Source of the DNA: Paenibacillus sp. NAIST15-1
GTDB taxonomy: Bacteria > Bacillota > Bacilli > Paenibacillales > Paenibacillaceae
DNA length: 64,000 bases
Direction: 5' to 3'
Assembly: GCF_001894745.1 (NCBI RefSeq)
Contig: NZ_BBYF01000005.1
Span: 186,001-250,000, forward strand
A program made the position numbers and the translations under genes. Within the stretch, counting starts at the first letter, position 1; each line of letters opens with the position of its first letter. This document shows positions 44,276 through 53,160 of the stretch, one piece after another. The notes beneath the pieces were generated by a model. That model searched no databases. It was not told where the DNA came from and was given only the letters and a program-made list of their open reading frames with translations.

Positions 44276-47200
44276 CGGATTTGCGGGATCGTTTGGCCTC
44301 GTTAACTCCCGAGCAGCAAAGAATGTTGGCAGCCCGGCTTGCCAAGGACAAGGCACCTCGCAAACCGCCCATAAAGCCCCAGTCAAGAAAGCTGGCGGGA
44401 TCCGTTATGTCATTTGCTCAACAACGATTATGGCTGCTTCATCAGCTTGAACCGGGCATGAATCATTATCATATTCCGTTAGCGTTCGAATTTATCGGGG
44501 AGTTGGACATAACGGCCATACAGCGGGCGTGGATCGAAGTCATCCGCCGCCACGAATCATTGAGAACGCGTTTTTCAACAATGGAAGATGCGCCAGTACA
44601 AATCATTGAGCCGATCGACACCGTTCAACCAATGAAAGAAATCGATTTGTTCGCAGATGAACGCGTCGAGGACAAATACCTGGAAGCTCGCCTCATCATC
44701 GATGAAGAGGCAGCCAAGCCGTTCGACTTGGAGCATGGGCATCCGTGCCGGAGCTTGCTCATCAAAACCGGCAAACAGGAGAATTTTCTCCTGTTTGCCT
44801 TCCATCATATCGTGTTTGATGGTTGGTCTTTGGGCGTATTTCAACAGGAGCTGCTTACGCTCTATTCCTGTTATTCACAGGGAAAGCCGTCTCCCCTGCC
44901 CGAGCTCACCTTCCAGTATGCGGATTATGCGATCTGGCAGCGCAAATGGTTGTCGGAAGAAGAATTGGATAAGCAACTGCAATATTGGCTGGACACCCTG
45001 CATCATGCTCCTTCGGCATTAGAGCTGCCCACGGATCGTCCCCGATCCGCTACGCAAACTTTCCGGGGCGATGCCGCTCAATTGTGCATACCGGAGGCCG
45101 TAGTGCAACCGCTCCTGCAATTGAGCCGCCGAGAAGGCTCGACATTGTTCATGACCTTGCTGGCGGCTTTTCAAGCATTGCTGCATCGCTATTCGGGACA
45201 GCATGACTTTTGCATTGGCACTCCGATAGCCAATCGCGGAATGTCGGAAATAGAAGGATTGATCGGCTTTTTTGTAAATACGCTCGTGATCAGAAGCGAC
45301 CTGTCTACTAACCCGACGTTCCGCGAGCTGATGCAGCAAACCAAGAAACAGGTTCTTAACGCATATGAGCATCAGGATCTTCCGTTCGATCAACTGGTGC
45401 AGGCAATGCAACCTGATCGCGTAACGAGCCATAGTCCGTTATTTCAAGTCACGTTCGCAATGAATGACGATTCGTTTCAGCATATGGTGCAATCGGACGG
45501 ACTGCAGGTAAAGCTATTTCCGATTGTCAACAAGACGTCAAAATATGACCTGTCCCTGGTGATGAGCCGTGTTAGGGATCACGGAATCGTTGCCGAGCTG
45601 GAGTACAACACGGATCTTTTCGATTCACAGACCGTGGAGAGGATGCTGGATCATCTCCAACATCTATTGGAGAGCATCGTGCTCAATCCTGACTTGTCCT
45701 TGAGCAGTCTGGAGATTATGGGCGAATGCGAGCGGCAGCTTTTGCTATCGGCATGGAATCGGACAGAAGCCGCAGATTTAGGCAATATGTGCATCCATGA
45801 ACTTGTAGAGAAACAAGCTTCCTTATTCCCAGATGCAATTGCGGTGACATTCGGGTTCGAGAAGTTCACCTATCGGGAGGTCAACATTCGCGCGAATCGG
45901 ATGGCCCGCCATCTACAGCGGCTCGGTATTGGTCCAGAAGTACTGGTAGGCTTGCTGGCTGACCGTTCAGCCGAGCAAATTATCGGATTGCTCGCCATAT
46001 TAAAATCCGGCGGGGCTTATGTGCCGATCGATCCGGCGTACCCTGACGAACGGATCGCTTATATGATCGAAGATGCCCAAATTCATGTACTGTTGACTCA
46101 CAAGCGGCATGCAGAGCGGGTTCGGCACACGAATTTGACCGTTCTTCCGTTGGACGGAATCAGCGCCAATCCGCAAGATGGTGATGAATCGGCTCCCGAC
46201 AGCGGCGCTGCGCCCGGCAACTTAGCCTATGTCGTATACACTTCCGGTTCGACGGGCCGCCCTAAGGGAGTCGAAATCGAACATCATAGCTTGCTCAATT
46301 TAGTGTCCTGGCATCAGAATGCGTATCGCATATCCAACTGCGATCGGGCAACATGGCTGGCAGGCCCCGCTTTTGACGCTTCCGTCTGGGAGCTGTGGCC
46401 TTATTTGGCCAACGGCGCCTCAATTCATATTCCAGACGAGGATACCCGCTTGGATCCGGATTGCCTGCGGGATTGGCTCGTGAATGAGCGCATTACCGTC
46501 AGCTTTTTGCCCACGCCGCTGGCTGAGGCGCTTCTCTCTCTGACCTGGCCTGACAAGTGCTCGCTGCGGTGCATGCTTACCGGAGGTGACAGACTGCGTT
46601 ATTTTCCACCGGAGACGTTGCCGTTTGCCCTGTTCAATCATTACGGGCCGAGTGAAGGAACCGTTGTCTCCACGGCATGCCGCGTGCCTGCGAAATCACG
46701 GTCTTCCGTGGAGCTTACAGCTCCGACGATTGGACGACCGATCGCCAATATGAGAATTTATTTGCTGGATCGGCATCGCCATCCCGTTCCTATCGGCGTT
46801 GTTGGCGAAATATACATTGCAGGCCACGGCTTGGCTCGCGGTTATCTGAGAAGGCCCGAGCTTACAGCTGAGCGGTTCGGGTACGTTCCTTCCCTTCCAG
46901 GGGAACGATTGTATCGAACTGGCGATCTTGCCCGTTATTTACCGGACGGATCCATTGAATTTATGGGGCGTGCCGACGATCAGATAAAAATAAGGGGATA
47001 TCGCATTGAACCCGGAGAAATCGAGGCGGCGCTTACGCTACATCCGGCCGTTGAGCAGGCGATCGTTTCCGTAAAGGAGCCTGGTTCAGGAGACAAGCGG
47101 TTGGTTGCATACGTGATCCCGTCAGCCGATACTACTCACGGATTGGATATAAGCGAGCTTCGGCTGCATGTGCAGGCCCGGCTTCCAAATTATATGGTTC

Positions 47201-49713
47201 CTGCCGCCTTCGTCGTTATGGAGGCTCTCCCATTGACGCCTAACGGTAAAGTGGATCGCAATGCGTTGCCGTCGCCGAATTTTACGGATAAGGAGGAGGA
47301 ATATGTGCCTGCCCGAACGCCGACCGAAAAAAAGTTGGCTGACATTTGGTCGCAGGTGCTCGGCATTGAACTCATCAGCATCCATGATAATTATTTCAGC
47401 TTAGGCGGCGACTCCATTTTAAGCACTCAAATTACAAGCAAAGTACGTCAATTGGGTCTGGAAATGAAGCCGAAATATCTGTTTCAGTATCAATCGATCG
47501 CGGAGCTGGCTCCCATGTTAGAAGCTCTGAAGCCGCTCGAGCCAAATGGAATCGGGCAGCAAGAAGTGACGGGCTCGCTGCCGCTTACACCGATTCAGCG
47601 CTGGTTATTCGAGGAGATGTCCGTTCCCGAGCATTTCAATCAGTCCATGATTTTGTCCGTGAATTCCCAAATAAGCTATGAAGTCCTGCAGAGAGCGATC
47701 GCCCATCTCGTGGCACATCATGATGCGCTGCGCCTCCGATTTACGATGGGTCGATCCGGTTGGGAACAGGCATATGCCGCTTATACGGACGAATCGCCTC
47801 TGAAGCGCATTGATCTTCGCGATCAGCCTGCAAACCTGCAGGCAGATGCTTTTGCTGCCGCGATCACAGAGGCTCAAACCGGCTTCGACTTAAGCGAAGG
47901 CATACTGCTGCGCGCCATCTATTTTCACTATGACACCGGACAGTCAGGAAAGCTGGCCTTGGTTATTCATCATTTGGCGATAGATGGTGTTTCATGGCGC
48001 ATTTTGCTGGACGATCTAAGCACGGCTTGTCAGCAAATAGTAGACCGTGAAGCCATATGCTTGCCGTCGAAAACTGCTTCATATCGCGATTGGGCGCACA
48101 GCCTTGCTGCCTACTCCGCTACGGATCAGTTGCGGGCAGAGCTGGATTACTGGTTACATCAAGTCAGTCCTCCCCCTCCCCTAATTCCGCTCGACTTCCC
48201 AGACGGAGCCAATACGACGGCCTCTTTGTCAGTTGCGGAATCGAATTTGTCTTCTGAAGAAACGCGGATTCTGCTGCAGGAGGCTCCATCAGAATTCGGC
48301 ACGCAAATTGACGCTATTCTGTTGGCCGCACTCGGCCGCGCTGTCTCTGGATGGTCGGGAGAAAGGAAAATGTATGTCCATATGGAGGGGCACGGCAGAG
48401 AAGAATTATTCACTGACCTTGATATCTCGCGTACAGTAGGTTGGTTTACGAACATGTATCCAGTCATGCTTGAAGTGACAGATAGCGCGGATATATACGC
48501 GGACATCCAGGGGGTAAAAGAGCGACTGAACGTTATTCCAACTCGCGGAATCGGTTATGGCTTACTGCGCTATATGACTGAAGATGACAGTATTGCGAAT
48601 CAGCTTCGCAAGCTTCCACGACCAATGATGAGCTTTAATTACTTGGGGCAATTCAATGCTGATTGGAATAAGGAAAAGGGAGCTCTATTCACGCTGGTTG
48701 CGGATACAGCAGGACAGGATCTTGCGCCTGATACCGAACGGGCCCATTATGTCGACGTGGCGGCATTGGTGACGTCAGGCCGCCTGCACATAAGTTTGTC
48801 ATACAGCGAAAATGTGCATCGTAAACAAACGATCGAAAATCTGGCTCAAAGGTTCGAAGGAGAGCTTCGAATCATGATCGGATTATGCCAGCAATCAAAA
48901 TCCCATTCATCTGTCAACGAGCGGAAGATGAGCGATGTGAGCGGTCTTGATACAAGCAGCAAATGGTTCGCTCGCAATAAGGTGAATCAGAAAGACGCAA
49001 TACGGCTGTTTTGTTTGCCGTATGCTGGAGGGAACGCATCCATTTTCCGCGCATGGCACGACTATTTGCCAGCGTTCGCGGAAGTTTGCGCAGTTCAATA
49101 TCCAGGCAGAGGCGCGCGATTGCGCGAACCTGCCTACACAAGCATGCCGCCGCTGCTGGAAGCAGTCGCACATGCGATGAGGCCCTTATTGGACAAACCG
49201 TATATTCTGTTTGGTTACAGCATGGGAGCCTTATTGGCCTATGAATTGTCGATCTTATTATCGAAGAGCTTGAATCGTCCTCCGCTAAAGCTTATTGTCG
49301 CGGGATTGAATGCCCCGTATGTTCAGAGTCCGGTATCTCCCATTCATGATTTGCCCGAGGAAGAATTTCGCAAGCGGCTTCGCCTGAACGGGGGAATTCC
49401 AGAAGAGCTGATAGATGACGAAGAATTGCTGGAACTCCTGTCCCCTTCTTTGAGAGCCGACTTTTCGGTATGCGAGACGTATGAATATACTCATGGCACC
49501 GTACCTTGTCCCATCGTTGCATTAGGTGGACAAGACGACGAATTTCTGTCCGAACAATCGCTGACATCCTGGCGCAGCTTGACCAATTCCGATTTTTCAA
49601 GCAAGCTGCTCCCGGGAGGACACTTTTTCTTGCACTCTCATCCAGAGCAACTATTGTCGGCAATTCGAAAAGAGATCGAATGCGTCAATACCGGATCTAT
49701 TTTACGCAAGTAA
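44266..49713 (+). CDS. Terminal NRPS module C-A-PCP-E with fused thioesterase
   Basis: This 1815-residue protein has condensation (about 40-470; His180-His181-X3-Asp185-Gly), adenylation (500-1010; Asp704 in Phe-Asp-Ala-Ser-Val-Trp), PCP (Ser1050 in Gly-Gly-Asp-Ser), epimerisation (about 1103-1530; His1235-His1236-X3-Asp1240-Gly, then Glu-Gly-His-Gly-Arg-Glu and Phe-Asn-Tyr-Leu-Gly-Gln) and a thioesterase (about 1572-1815; Ser1652 in Gly-Tyr-Ser-Met-Gly, Asp1757, His1786). The pocket read by eye is D-A-W-F-L-G-H-V-V-K, one change from a well-known leucine code. It should add D-Leu or a similar residue and release the chain. The thioesterase begins Phe-Cys-Leu-Pro-Tyr-Ala-Gly-Gly, like stand-alone type II thioesterases. 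The ATG overlaps the upstream stop by about 10 bases. Confidence 0.93.
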   Translation: MGMTDLRDRLASLTPEQQRMLAARLAKDKAPRKPPIKPQSRKLAGSVMSFAQQRLWLLHQLEPGMNHYHIPLAFEFIGELDITAIQRAWIEVIRRHESLRTRFSTMEDAPVQIIEPIDTVQPMKEIDLFADERVEDKYLEARLIIDEEAAKPFDLEHGHPCRSLLIKTGKQENFLLFAFHHIVFDGWSLGVFQQELLTLYSCYSQGKPSPLPELTFQYADYAIWQRKWLSEEELDKQLQYWLDTLHHAPSALELPTDRPRSATQTFRGDAAQLCIPEAVVQPLLQLSRREGSTLFMTLLAAFQALLHRYSGQHDFCIGTPIANRGMSEIEGLIGFFVNTLVIRSDLSTNPTFRELMQQTKKQVLNAYEHQDLPFDQLVQAMQPDRVTSHSPLFQVTFAMNDDSFQHMVQSDGLQVKLFPIVNKTSKYDLSLVMSRVRDHGIVAELEYNTDLFDSQTVERMLDHLQHLLESIVLNPDLSLSSLEIMGECERQLLLSAWNRTEAADLGNMCIHELVEKQASLFPDAIAVTFGFEKFTYREVNIRANRMARHLQRLGIGPEVLVGLLADRSAEQIIGLLAILKSGGAYVPIDPAYPDERIAYMIEDAQIHVLLTHKRHAERVRHTNLTVLPLDGISANPQDGDESAPDSGAAPGNLAYVVYTSGSTGRPKGVEIEHHSLLNLVSWHQNAYRISNCDRATWLAGPAFDASVWELWPYLANGASIHIPDEDTRLDPDCLRDWLVNERITVSFLPTPLAEALLSLTWPDKCSLRCMLTGGDRLRYFPPETLPFALFNHYGPSEGTVVSTACRVPAKSRSSVELTAPTIGRPIANMRIYLLDRHRHPVPIGVVGEIYIAGHGLARGYLRRPELTAERFGYVPSLPGERLYRTGDLARYLPDGSIEFMGRADDQIKIRGYRIEPGEIEAALTLHPAVEQAIVSVKEPGSGDKRLVAYVIPSADTTHGLDISELRLHVQARLPNYMVPAAFVVMEALPLTPNGKVDRNALPSPNFTDKEEEYVPARTPTEKKLADIWSQVLGIELISIHDNYFSLGGDSILSTQITSKVRQLGLEMKPKYLFQYQSIAELAPMLEALKPLEPNGIGQQEVTGSLPLTPIQRWLFEEMSVPEHFNQSMILSVNSQISYEVLQRAIAHLVAHHDALRLRFTMGRSGWEQAYAAYTDESPLKRIDLRDQPANLQADAFAAAITEAQTGFDLSEGILLRAIYFHYDTGQSGKLALVIHHLAIDGVSWRILLDDLSTACQQIVDREAICLPSKTASYRDWAHSLAAYSATDQLRAELDYWLHQVSPPPPLIPLDFPDGANTTASLSVAESNLSSEETRILLQEAPSEFGTQIDAILLAALGRAVSGWSGERKMYVHMEGHGREELFTDLDISRTVGWFTNMYPVMLEVTDSADIYADIQGVKERLNVIPTRGIGYGLLRYMTEDDSIANQLRKLPRPMMSFNYLGQFNADWNKEKGALFTLVADTAGQDLAPDTERAHYVDVAALVTSGRLHISLSYSENVHRKQTIENLAQRFEGELRIMIGLCQQSKSHSSVNERKMSDVSGLDTSSKWFARNKVNQKDAIRLFCLPYAGGNASIFRAWHDYLPAFAEVCAVQYPGRGARLREPAYTSMPPLLEAVAHAMRPLLDKPYILFGYSMGALLAYELSILLSKSLNRPPLKLIVAGLNAPYVQSPVSPIHDLPEEEFRKRLRLNGGIPEELIDDEELLELLSPSLRADFSVCETYEYTHGTVPCPIVALGGQDDEFLSEQSLTSWRSLTNSDFSSKLLPGGHFFLHSHPEQLLSAIRKEIECVNTGSILRK

Positions 49714-49732
49714 AACATGAATGGAGGAACAT

Positions 49733-49772
49733 GGGGAGTTTGCTGAATTCTTTTCAGTAGACTCCCCTTTTT
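49733..49772 (+). terminator. Intrinsic terminator of the PKS-NRPS operon
   Basis: GGGGAGT and CTGAA pair with TTCAG and ACTCCCC, followed by TTTTT. It begins 19 bases after the NRPS stop, so the biosynthetic operon is probably just the two giant genes. Confidence 0.88.
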
Positions 49773-50001
49773 ATCCCGTTGGTTTATCACCTATAAAATT
49801 GGAGGAAGTCGTTTCTGTTCAAACGATAAGCAAACGACTTTTAACCTTCGGTACACGACGTGCCACTGCATATATAGAGGATGCTGAATAAAAATCGTAC
49901 ATAAGATGAATTCTACACATGCGTCATCCAATTTCTAGGTCAGGACGAAGCCCAGAAATATTGATTTTAACAAACAACAACAGTTATTTGGAGGCTTGAA
50001 A

Positions 50002-51141
50002 ATGATCTTGTTCGTGACCCGCTCCATGATATTCCTTCTCCTCCTTACCTATTTATCTGATAACAGCATGATTGTTCATGCTGACTACAAGGCGCCATCT
50101 GCTGAAATGAACATAAGTGTACGGACAAGCCCCTCCGCAACATATGAACATAAAATGGTTTTGAGAAATAAGGACGCCATTCGTTTATATCAGGATAGCA
50201 AGGAAGAACAAATAGAATATCGCCCTGTACTCTCCGACATATATGTAACGATTACAAAAAATAATGGAACTAAAAATTTCCGTATGGATCAATCCGGTTC
50301 CTTATGGAACGAGGCTGAATCAACACGTCTTATCCTTACACCTAAAGCGACCAAGCAGTTACTGGTACATGCAAATTTTCTAAGAAAACATCATTATGGG
50401 ACGATTGTTCCTTGGAGTGAAGCGAAAGCCTTGCTTCCTAGAAAAAGTACTTTCTCAATTATTGATTTGGAGAAAGGGTTGAAATTCCGTGTTCAGCGTC
50501 GTGCGGGAAGCAGGCATGCTGATGTGCAGCCGCTAACCAAAGAGGATACGAAGACGATGAAGCAGATGTATGATAATCATTGGAGCTGGAATCGGAAAGC
50601 GATAATCGCCGTTACTGATGACAATCGAAAAATCGCTGCTTCTATGAACGGAATGCCTCATGGCGGCGATGGGATTCCGGACAATGGATTTTCAGGACAC
50701 TTCTGCGTACACTATTTAGACAGCAGTACGCATCGATCCACTCATCCAGACTTATTGCATCAGGTGATGGTTTACACGGCTGCTGGGAAAAGAGAGGCGT
50801 TTTTACATAGCCTGTCTCCCGAGTTGCTGTCGGAGCTATTTATTGGAGCATTGTCTCAACGAGATAATAATTTACTTATAGCAGTGTCTGAAGGTGCACA
50901 TTCTGAAACGGTTAACTACTTTCTTAAGCAGCTGGAGAACGGAACGACATATCGGATGATGAAAAGAAAAGAAATCCCCGATCCAGACAACGGGCAGCGA
51001 TTAACTACAGTGTTAGAACTACCTGTTTTCATGAAACAGAAGAATATGTCGGAAAAAAGCATAGCCATTCGATTTGAATTTGCAAGGGAATCGGTTCTTT
51101 CTCCATGGAAAATAAGGAATGTGAGCCCCAGAAAGAAATGA
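50002..51141 (+). CDS. Secreted protein of unknown function with a Gly-His-Phe-Cys-Val-His motif domain
   Basis: This 379-residue protein has an N-terminal signal peptide (about 1-28, ending Val-His-Ala). The middle region (about 155-265) contains Val-Gln-Arg-Arg-Ala-Gly-Ser-Arg-His-Ala-Asp-Val-Gln-Pro, Trp-Ser-Trp-Asn-Arg, Met-Asn-Gly-Met-Pro-His-Gly and Gly-His-Phe-Cys-Val-His-Tyr, a set of conserved His, Cys and Arg residues that I recall from unannotated Bacillus and Paenibacillus secreted proteins; an enzymatic role is possible but unproven. ATG at 50002 follows GGAGG; a TTG two codons earlier overlaps that spacing. It lies after the NRPS terminator, so it is probably not part of the biosynthetic operon. 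Confidence 0.7.
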   Translation: MILFVTRSMIFLLLLTYLSDNSMIVHADYKAPSAEMNISVRTSPSATYEHKMVLRNKDAIRLYQDSKEEQIEYRPVLSDIYVTITKNNGTKNFRMDQSGSLWNEAESTRLILTPKATKQLLVHANFLRKHHYGTIVPWSEAKALLPRKSTFSIIDLEKGLKFRVQRRAGSRHADVQPLTKEDTKTMKQMYDNHWSWNRKAIIAVTDDNRKIAASMNGMPHGGDGIPDNGFSGHFCVHYLDSSTHRSTHPDLLHQVMVYTAAGKREAFLHSLSPELLSELFIGALSQRDNNLLIAVSEGAHSETVNYFLKQLENGTTYRMMKRKEIPDPDNGQRLTTVLELPVFMKQKNMSEKSIAIRFEFARESVLSPWKIRNVSPRKK

Positions 51142-51164
51142 AGAGAGCGTAGGTTGCTCTCTTC
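51140..51164 (+). terminator. Intrinsic terminator
   Basis: GAAGAGAGC (51140-51148) and GCTCTCTTC (51156-51164) are exact complements around a 7-base loop. A T-rich run follows after about ten bases. It ends the secreted-protein gene. Confidence 0.75.
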
Positions 51165-51251
51165 AACTGTACTTATTTTTTTATATCAATCTATGCATTT
51201 GATTTAAATCTAATTAATCATGGAAGCGGATCAGATCTATACTCAGGTATT

Positions 51252-52151
51252 TCATTTGCTTAGTTCACCAGTTCGAGCGGTATGCTTCTTCCGTATGATA
51301 CGCTTCGCACTTATTATAACGAGCGATACGATAATGCCCCCGATTTGAATCATACTAATAGAGATTGAGTAGCCGAGTAAGGGCACTGAATCTTGGTAGC
51401 TTATAATTGGGGGTACGCCATAGCCATGCGGAAGAGCGACAAACCGCATAAATTCTAAGTAGGTAAGGTGAAAACCAATTGACGCCCAGAGGCTTCCGGT
51501 CCATAAACGGAGTAACTGCAAGCCTATTCCAAAACAAAAAATGACTACGATATAAATGATATTAAGCGTTAATCCGGGTGTCTGTCCAACGAACGCTTGA
51601 AATAGGGCAACCGCTGTCGTGACGCATACAAATAGTATGGTTTGAAAGAATACGGATAACCAAGCTGGGAATCGATGACGTAACACATCATACAGCAGCC
51701 CTCTTAACCCTAGTTCCTCCGGCAAAGCTTCAAAAAACACGGCAAACAATACATTGATAAGCAGCGCAGCAAACCACTGATCGGGGGCATGCCATTTTTC
51801 AATGACAATCCAACCTTGAACACTTGCTATAACGAAGCCCAAGACACCCAGTCCACCTGCCAAGAGAACCCCAGTAAAAAAGTGATATCCCCTTTTCCAG
51901 GAATATACCGGTGTCTTCGGTTTTATACCAGTCATCCGATAGAGGTGCTGATATAAATACAAAATAATAGGAACAACCAGCCCGCTCATCACAAGACTCT
52001 GAATTAGGTTCCGAACATGCCTTGATGAGCCGAACAATTGTTCAGCAACATCACCGGACAGACCGGCTAAAAACAGGGCAGCACTTACTGTAAACCATAC
52101 TGCGAACAATAAACCTATCCATTTCATATTCTGATTTTCTCTCTTTATCAT
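51252..52151 (-). CDS. CPBP (CAAX-like) family intramembrane protein
   Basis: This 299-residue membrane protein has about eight hydrophobic segments. The first CPBP/Abi motif Glu145-Glu146-X3-Arg150 is present in Leu-Pro-Glu-Glu-Leu-Gly-Leu-Arg, and a later His lies in Ile-Gly-Phe-His-Leu-Thr-Tyr-Leu-Glu-Phe. The usual second motif Phe-X3-His appears as Phe-Val-Cys-Val-Thr, so one of the metal-binding histidines seems to be missing and protease activity is uncertain. Some family members confer immunity to bacteriocins. It is downstream of the BcrA-like ABC genes on the same strand and may belong to that operon. Confidence 0.8.
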   Translation of the reverse strand: MIKRENQNMKWIGLLFAVWFTVSAALFLAGLSGDVAEQLFGSSRHVRNLIQSLVMSGLVVPIILYLYQHLYRMTGIKPKTPVYSWKRGYHFFTGVLLAGGLGVLGFVIASVQGWIVIEKWHAPDQWFAALLINVLFAVFFEALPEELGLRGLLYDVLRHRFPAWLSVFFQTILFVCVTTAVALFQAFVGQTPGLTLNIIYIVVIFCFGIGLQLLRLWTGSLWASIGFHLTYLEFMRFVALPHGYGVPPIISYQDSVPLLGYSISISMIQIGGIIVSLVIISAKRIIRKKHTARTGELSK

Positions 52152-52187
52152 TACATCACAGTCCTTTCATTCCTAACATAAGTCGAT

Positions 52188-52478
52188 TTATTTTCTGAAA
52201 AAAATACTCTTCATCGCACCTATTAGCGCAGGCAGGAGTATGGCTACGATTAATAATGCCGTAATTACATTAGACATCGGTAAGTCATAAGGAGTGAACC
52301 ATTCTGTAAAAAGTTTAGAATTCGAAATTCTGCCCATTACTGATCCCGCTTTGATTTCTCTGTACGGCGTCCACGAATACCTATCACAGACGATTAAAAA
52401 AAGCTGCCCCAGAATAAATCCCACAAGGGGCATCATCCAGCCTTTTATTTGAATTGGACGACTTTTTTGTGCTTGCAT
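52188..52478 (-). CDS. Small membrane protein in ABC operon
   Basis: This 96-residue protein has two membrane helices (about residues 14-31 and 71-89) separated by a loop of about 40 residues with Tyr-Asp-Leu-Pro-Met-Ser-Asn, probably outside. AAAAGGGGT lies about 11 bases before the ATG. It lies between the ABC permease and the CPBP gene. I do not recognise a family; the context suggests an accessory to the transporter. Confidence 0.65.
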   Translation of the reverse strand: MQAQKSRPIQIKGWMMPLVGFILGQLFLIVCDRYSWTPYREIKAGSVMGRISNSKLFTEWFTPYDLPMSNVITALLIVAILLPALIGAMKSIFFRK

Positions 52479-52533
52479 CTACGTTCAAGACCCCTTTTCG
52501 AATATTGTTTTGATCATTCAACAGTGTGGCCTC

Positions 52534-53160
52534 TTATAATTCCTTTTTAGTAAATAGAAATGCAGCTATATAGTAGGAAACAATGAACAACAAGATGATT
52601 CCGATTAAAATAAAATATAAAGTAGAATCACTGTGTAATCTGTTCTCGTTAATCATTTGCATAAATATTGCCGTAGGCTGCGCCAGTGCAATTAGGATCA
52701 GTGTGAACACCCCTTGAATAATAGACGTTCCTTTCTTACTAAGCGTATAAAACAGCGGCAAATAAATGGAAGCCAGGGCTAGCGTGATGGCTGCTGGTCC
52801 TAGTATATCCATGACCGTTAATTCTGGCTTGTTAAATGCCGGGAATACAGTTGTAACGAACAGGTGAATGCCATAAGATGCTAGGACGCTGACAAGGGTA
52901 ATAATAATGCCCGTTATGTATTTCGCTTTTACGATATTTTTACGGCAAATCGGCAGCGTGACCAGAAAATTGTGGTTATGATTCTTTATATCGATCAGCG
53001 TAACGTGACTAAGCGTAGCGAAAGCCGTATAAATACCCACAAGGTGAACAGACGATGAATGCTTTGGTATAAAAACAACACTGAATACAACAAAATACAT
53101 GAGAGGTGTCCACAGCGAGCTTTTCACAGCGATGAATTCTTTCCGAAGCAAGTTAAGCAT
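52534..53160 (-). CDS. ABC-2 type permease
   Basis: This 208-residue protein has six hydrophobic segments and begins Met-Leu-Asn-Leu-Leu-Arg-Lys-Glu-Phe, as in the small ABC-2 permeases paired with BcrA/YtrB-like ATPases. Pro-Ile-Cys-Arg-Lys-Asn-Ile-Val-Lys-Ala-Lys-Tyr near residue 70 matches the Leu-Pro-X5-Ile-Val-X2-Lys-Tyr motif common in this group. The gene overlaps the ATPase gene by 8 bases. Such systems often export or confer resistance to peptide antibiotics or lipid-linked molecules; the substrate is not known. Confidence 0.83.
   Translation of the reverse strand: MLNLLRKEFIAVKSSLWTPLMYFVVFSVVFIPKHSSSVHLVGIYTAFATLSHVTLIDIKNHNHNFLVTLPICRKNIVKAKYITGIIITLVSVLASYGIHLFVTTVFPAFNKPELTVMDILGPAAITLALASIYLPLFYTLSKKGTSIIQGVFTLILIALAQPTAIFMQMINENRLHSDSTLYFILIGIILLFIVSYYIAAFLFTKKEL

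Noticed and set aside
34325..49713. Assignment to the iturin/mycosubtilin family
   Set aside because: The starter is similar, but the acyltransferase is in cis, only two amino acid modules follow, and no separate malonyl transacylase gene is present in the window.
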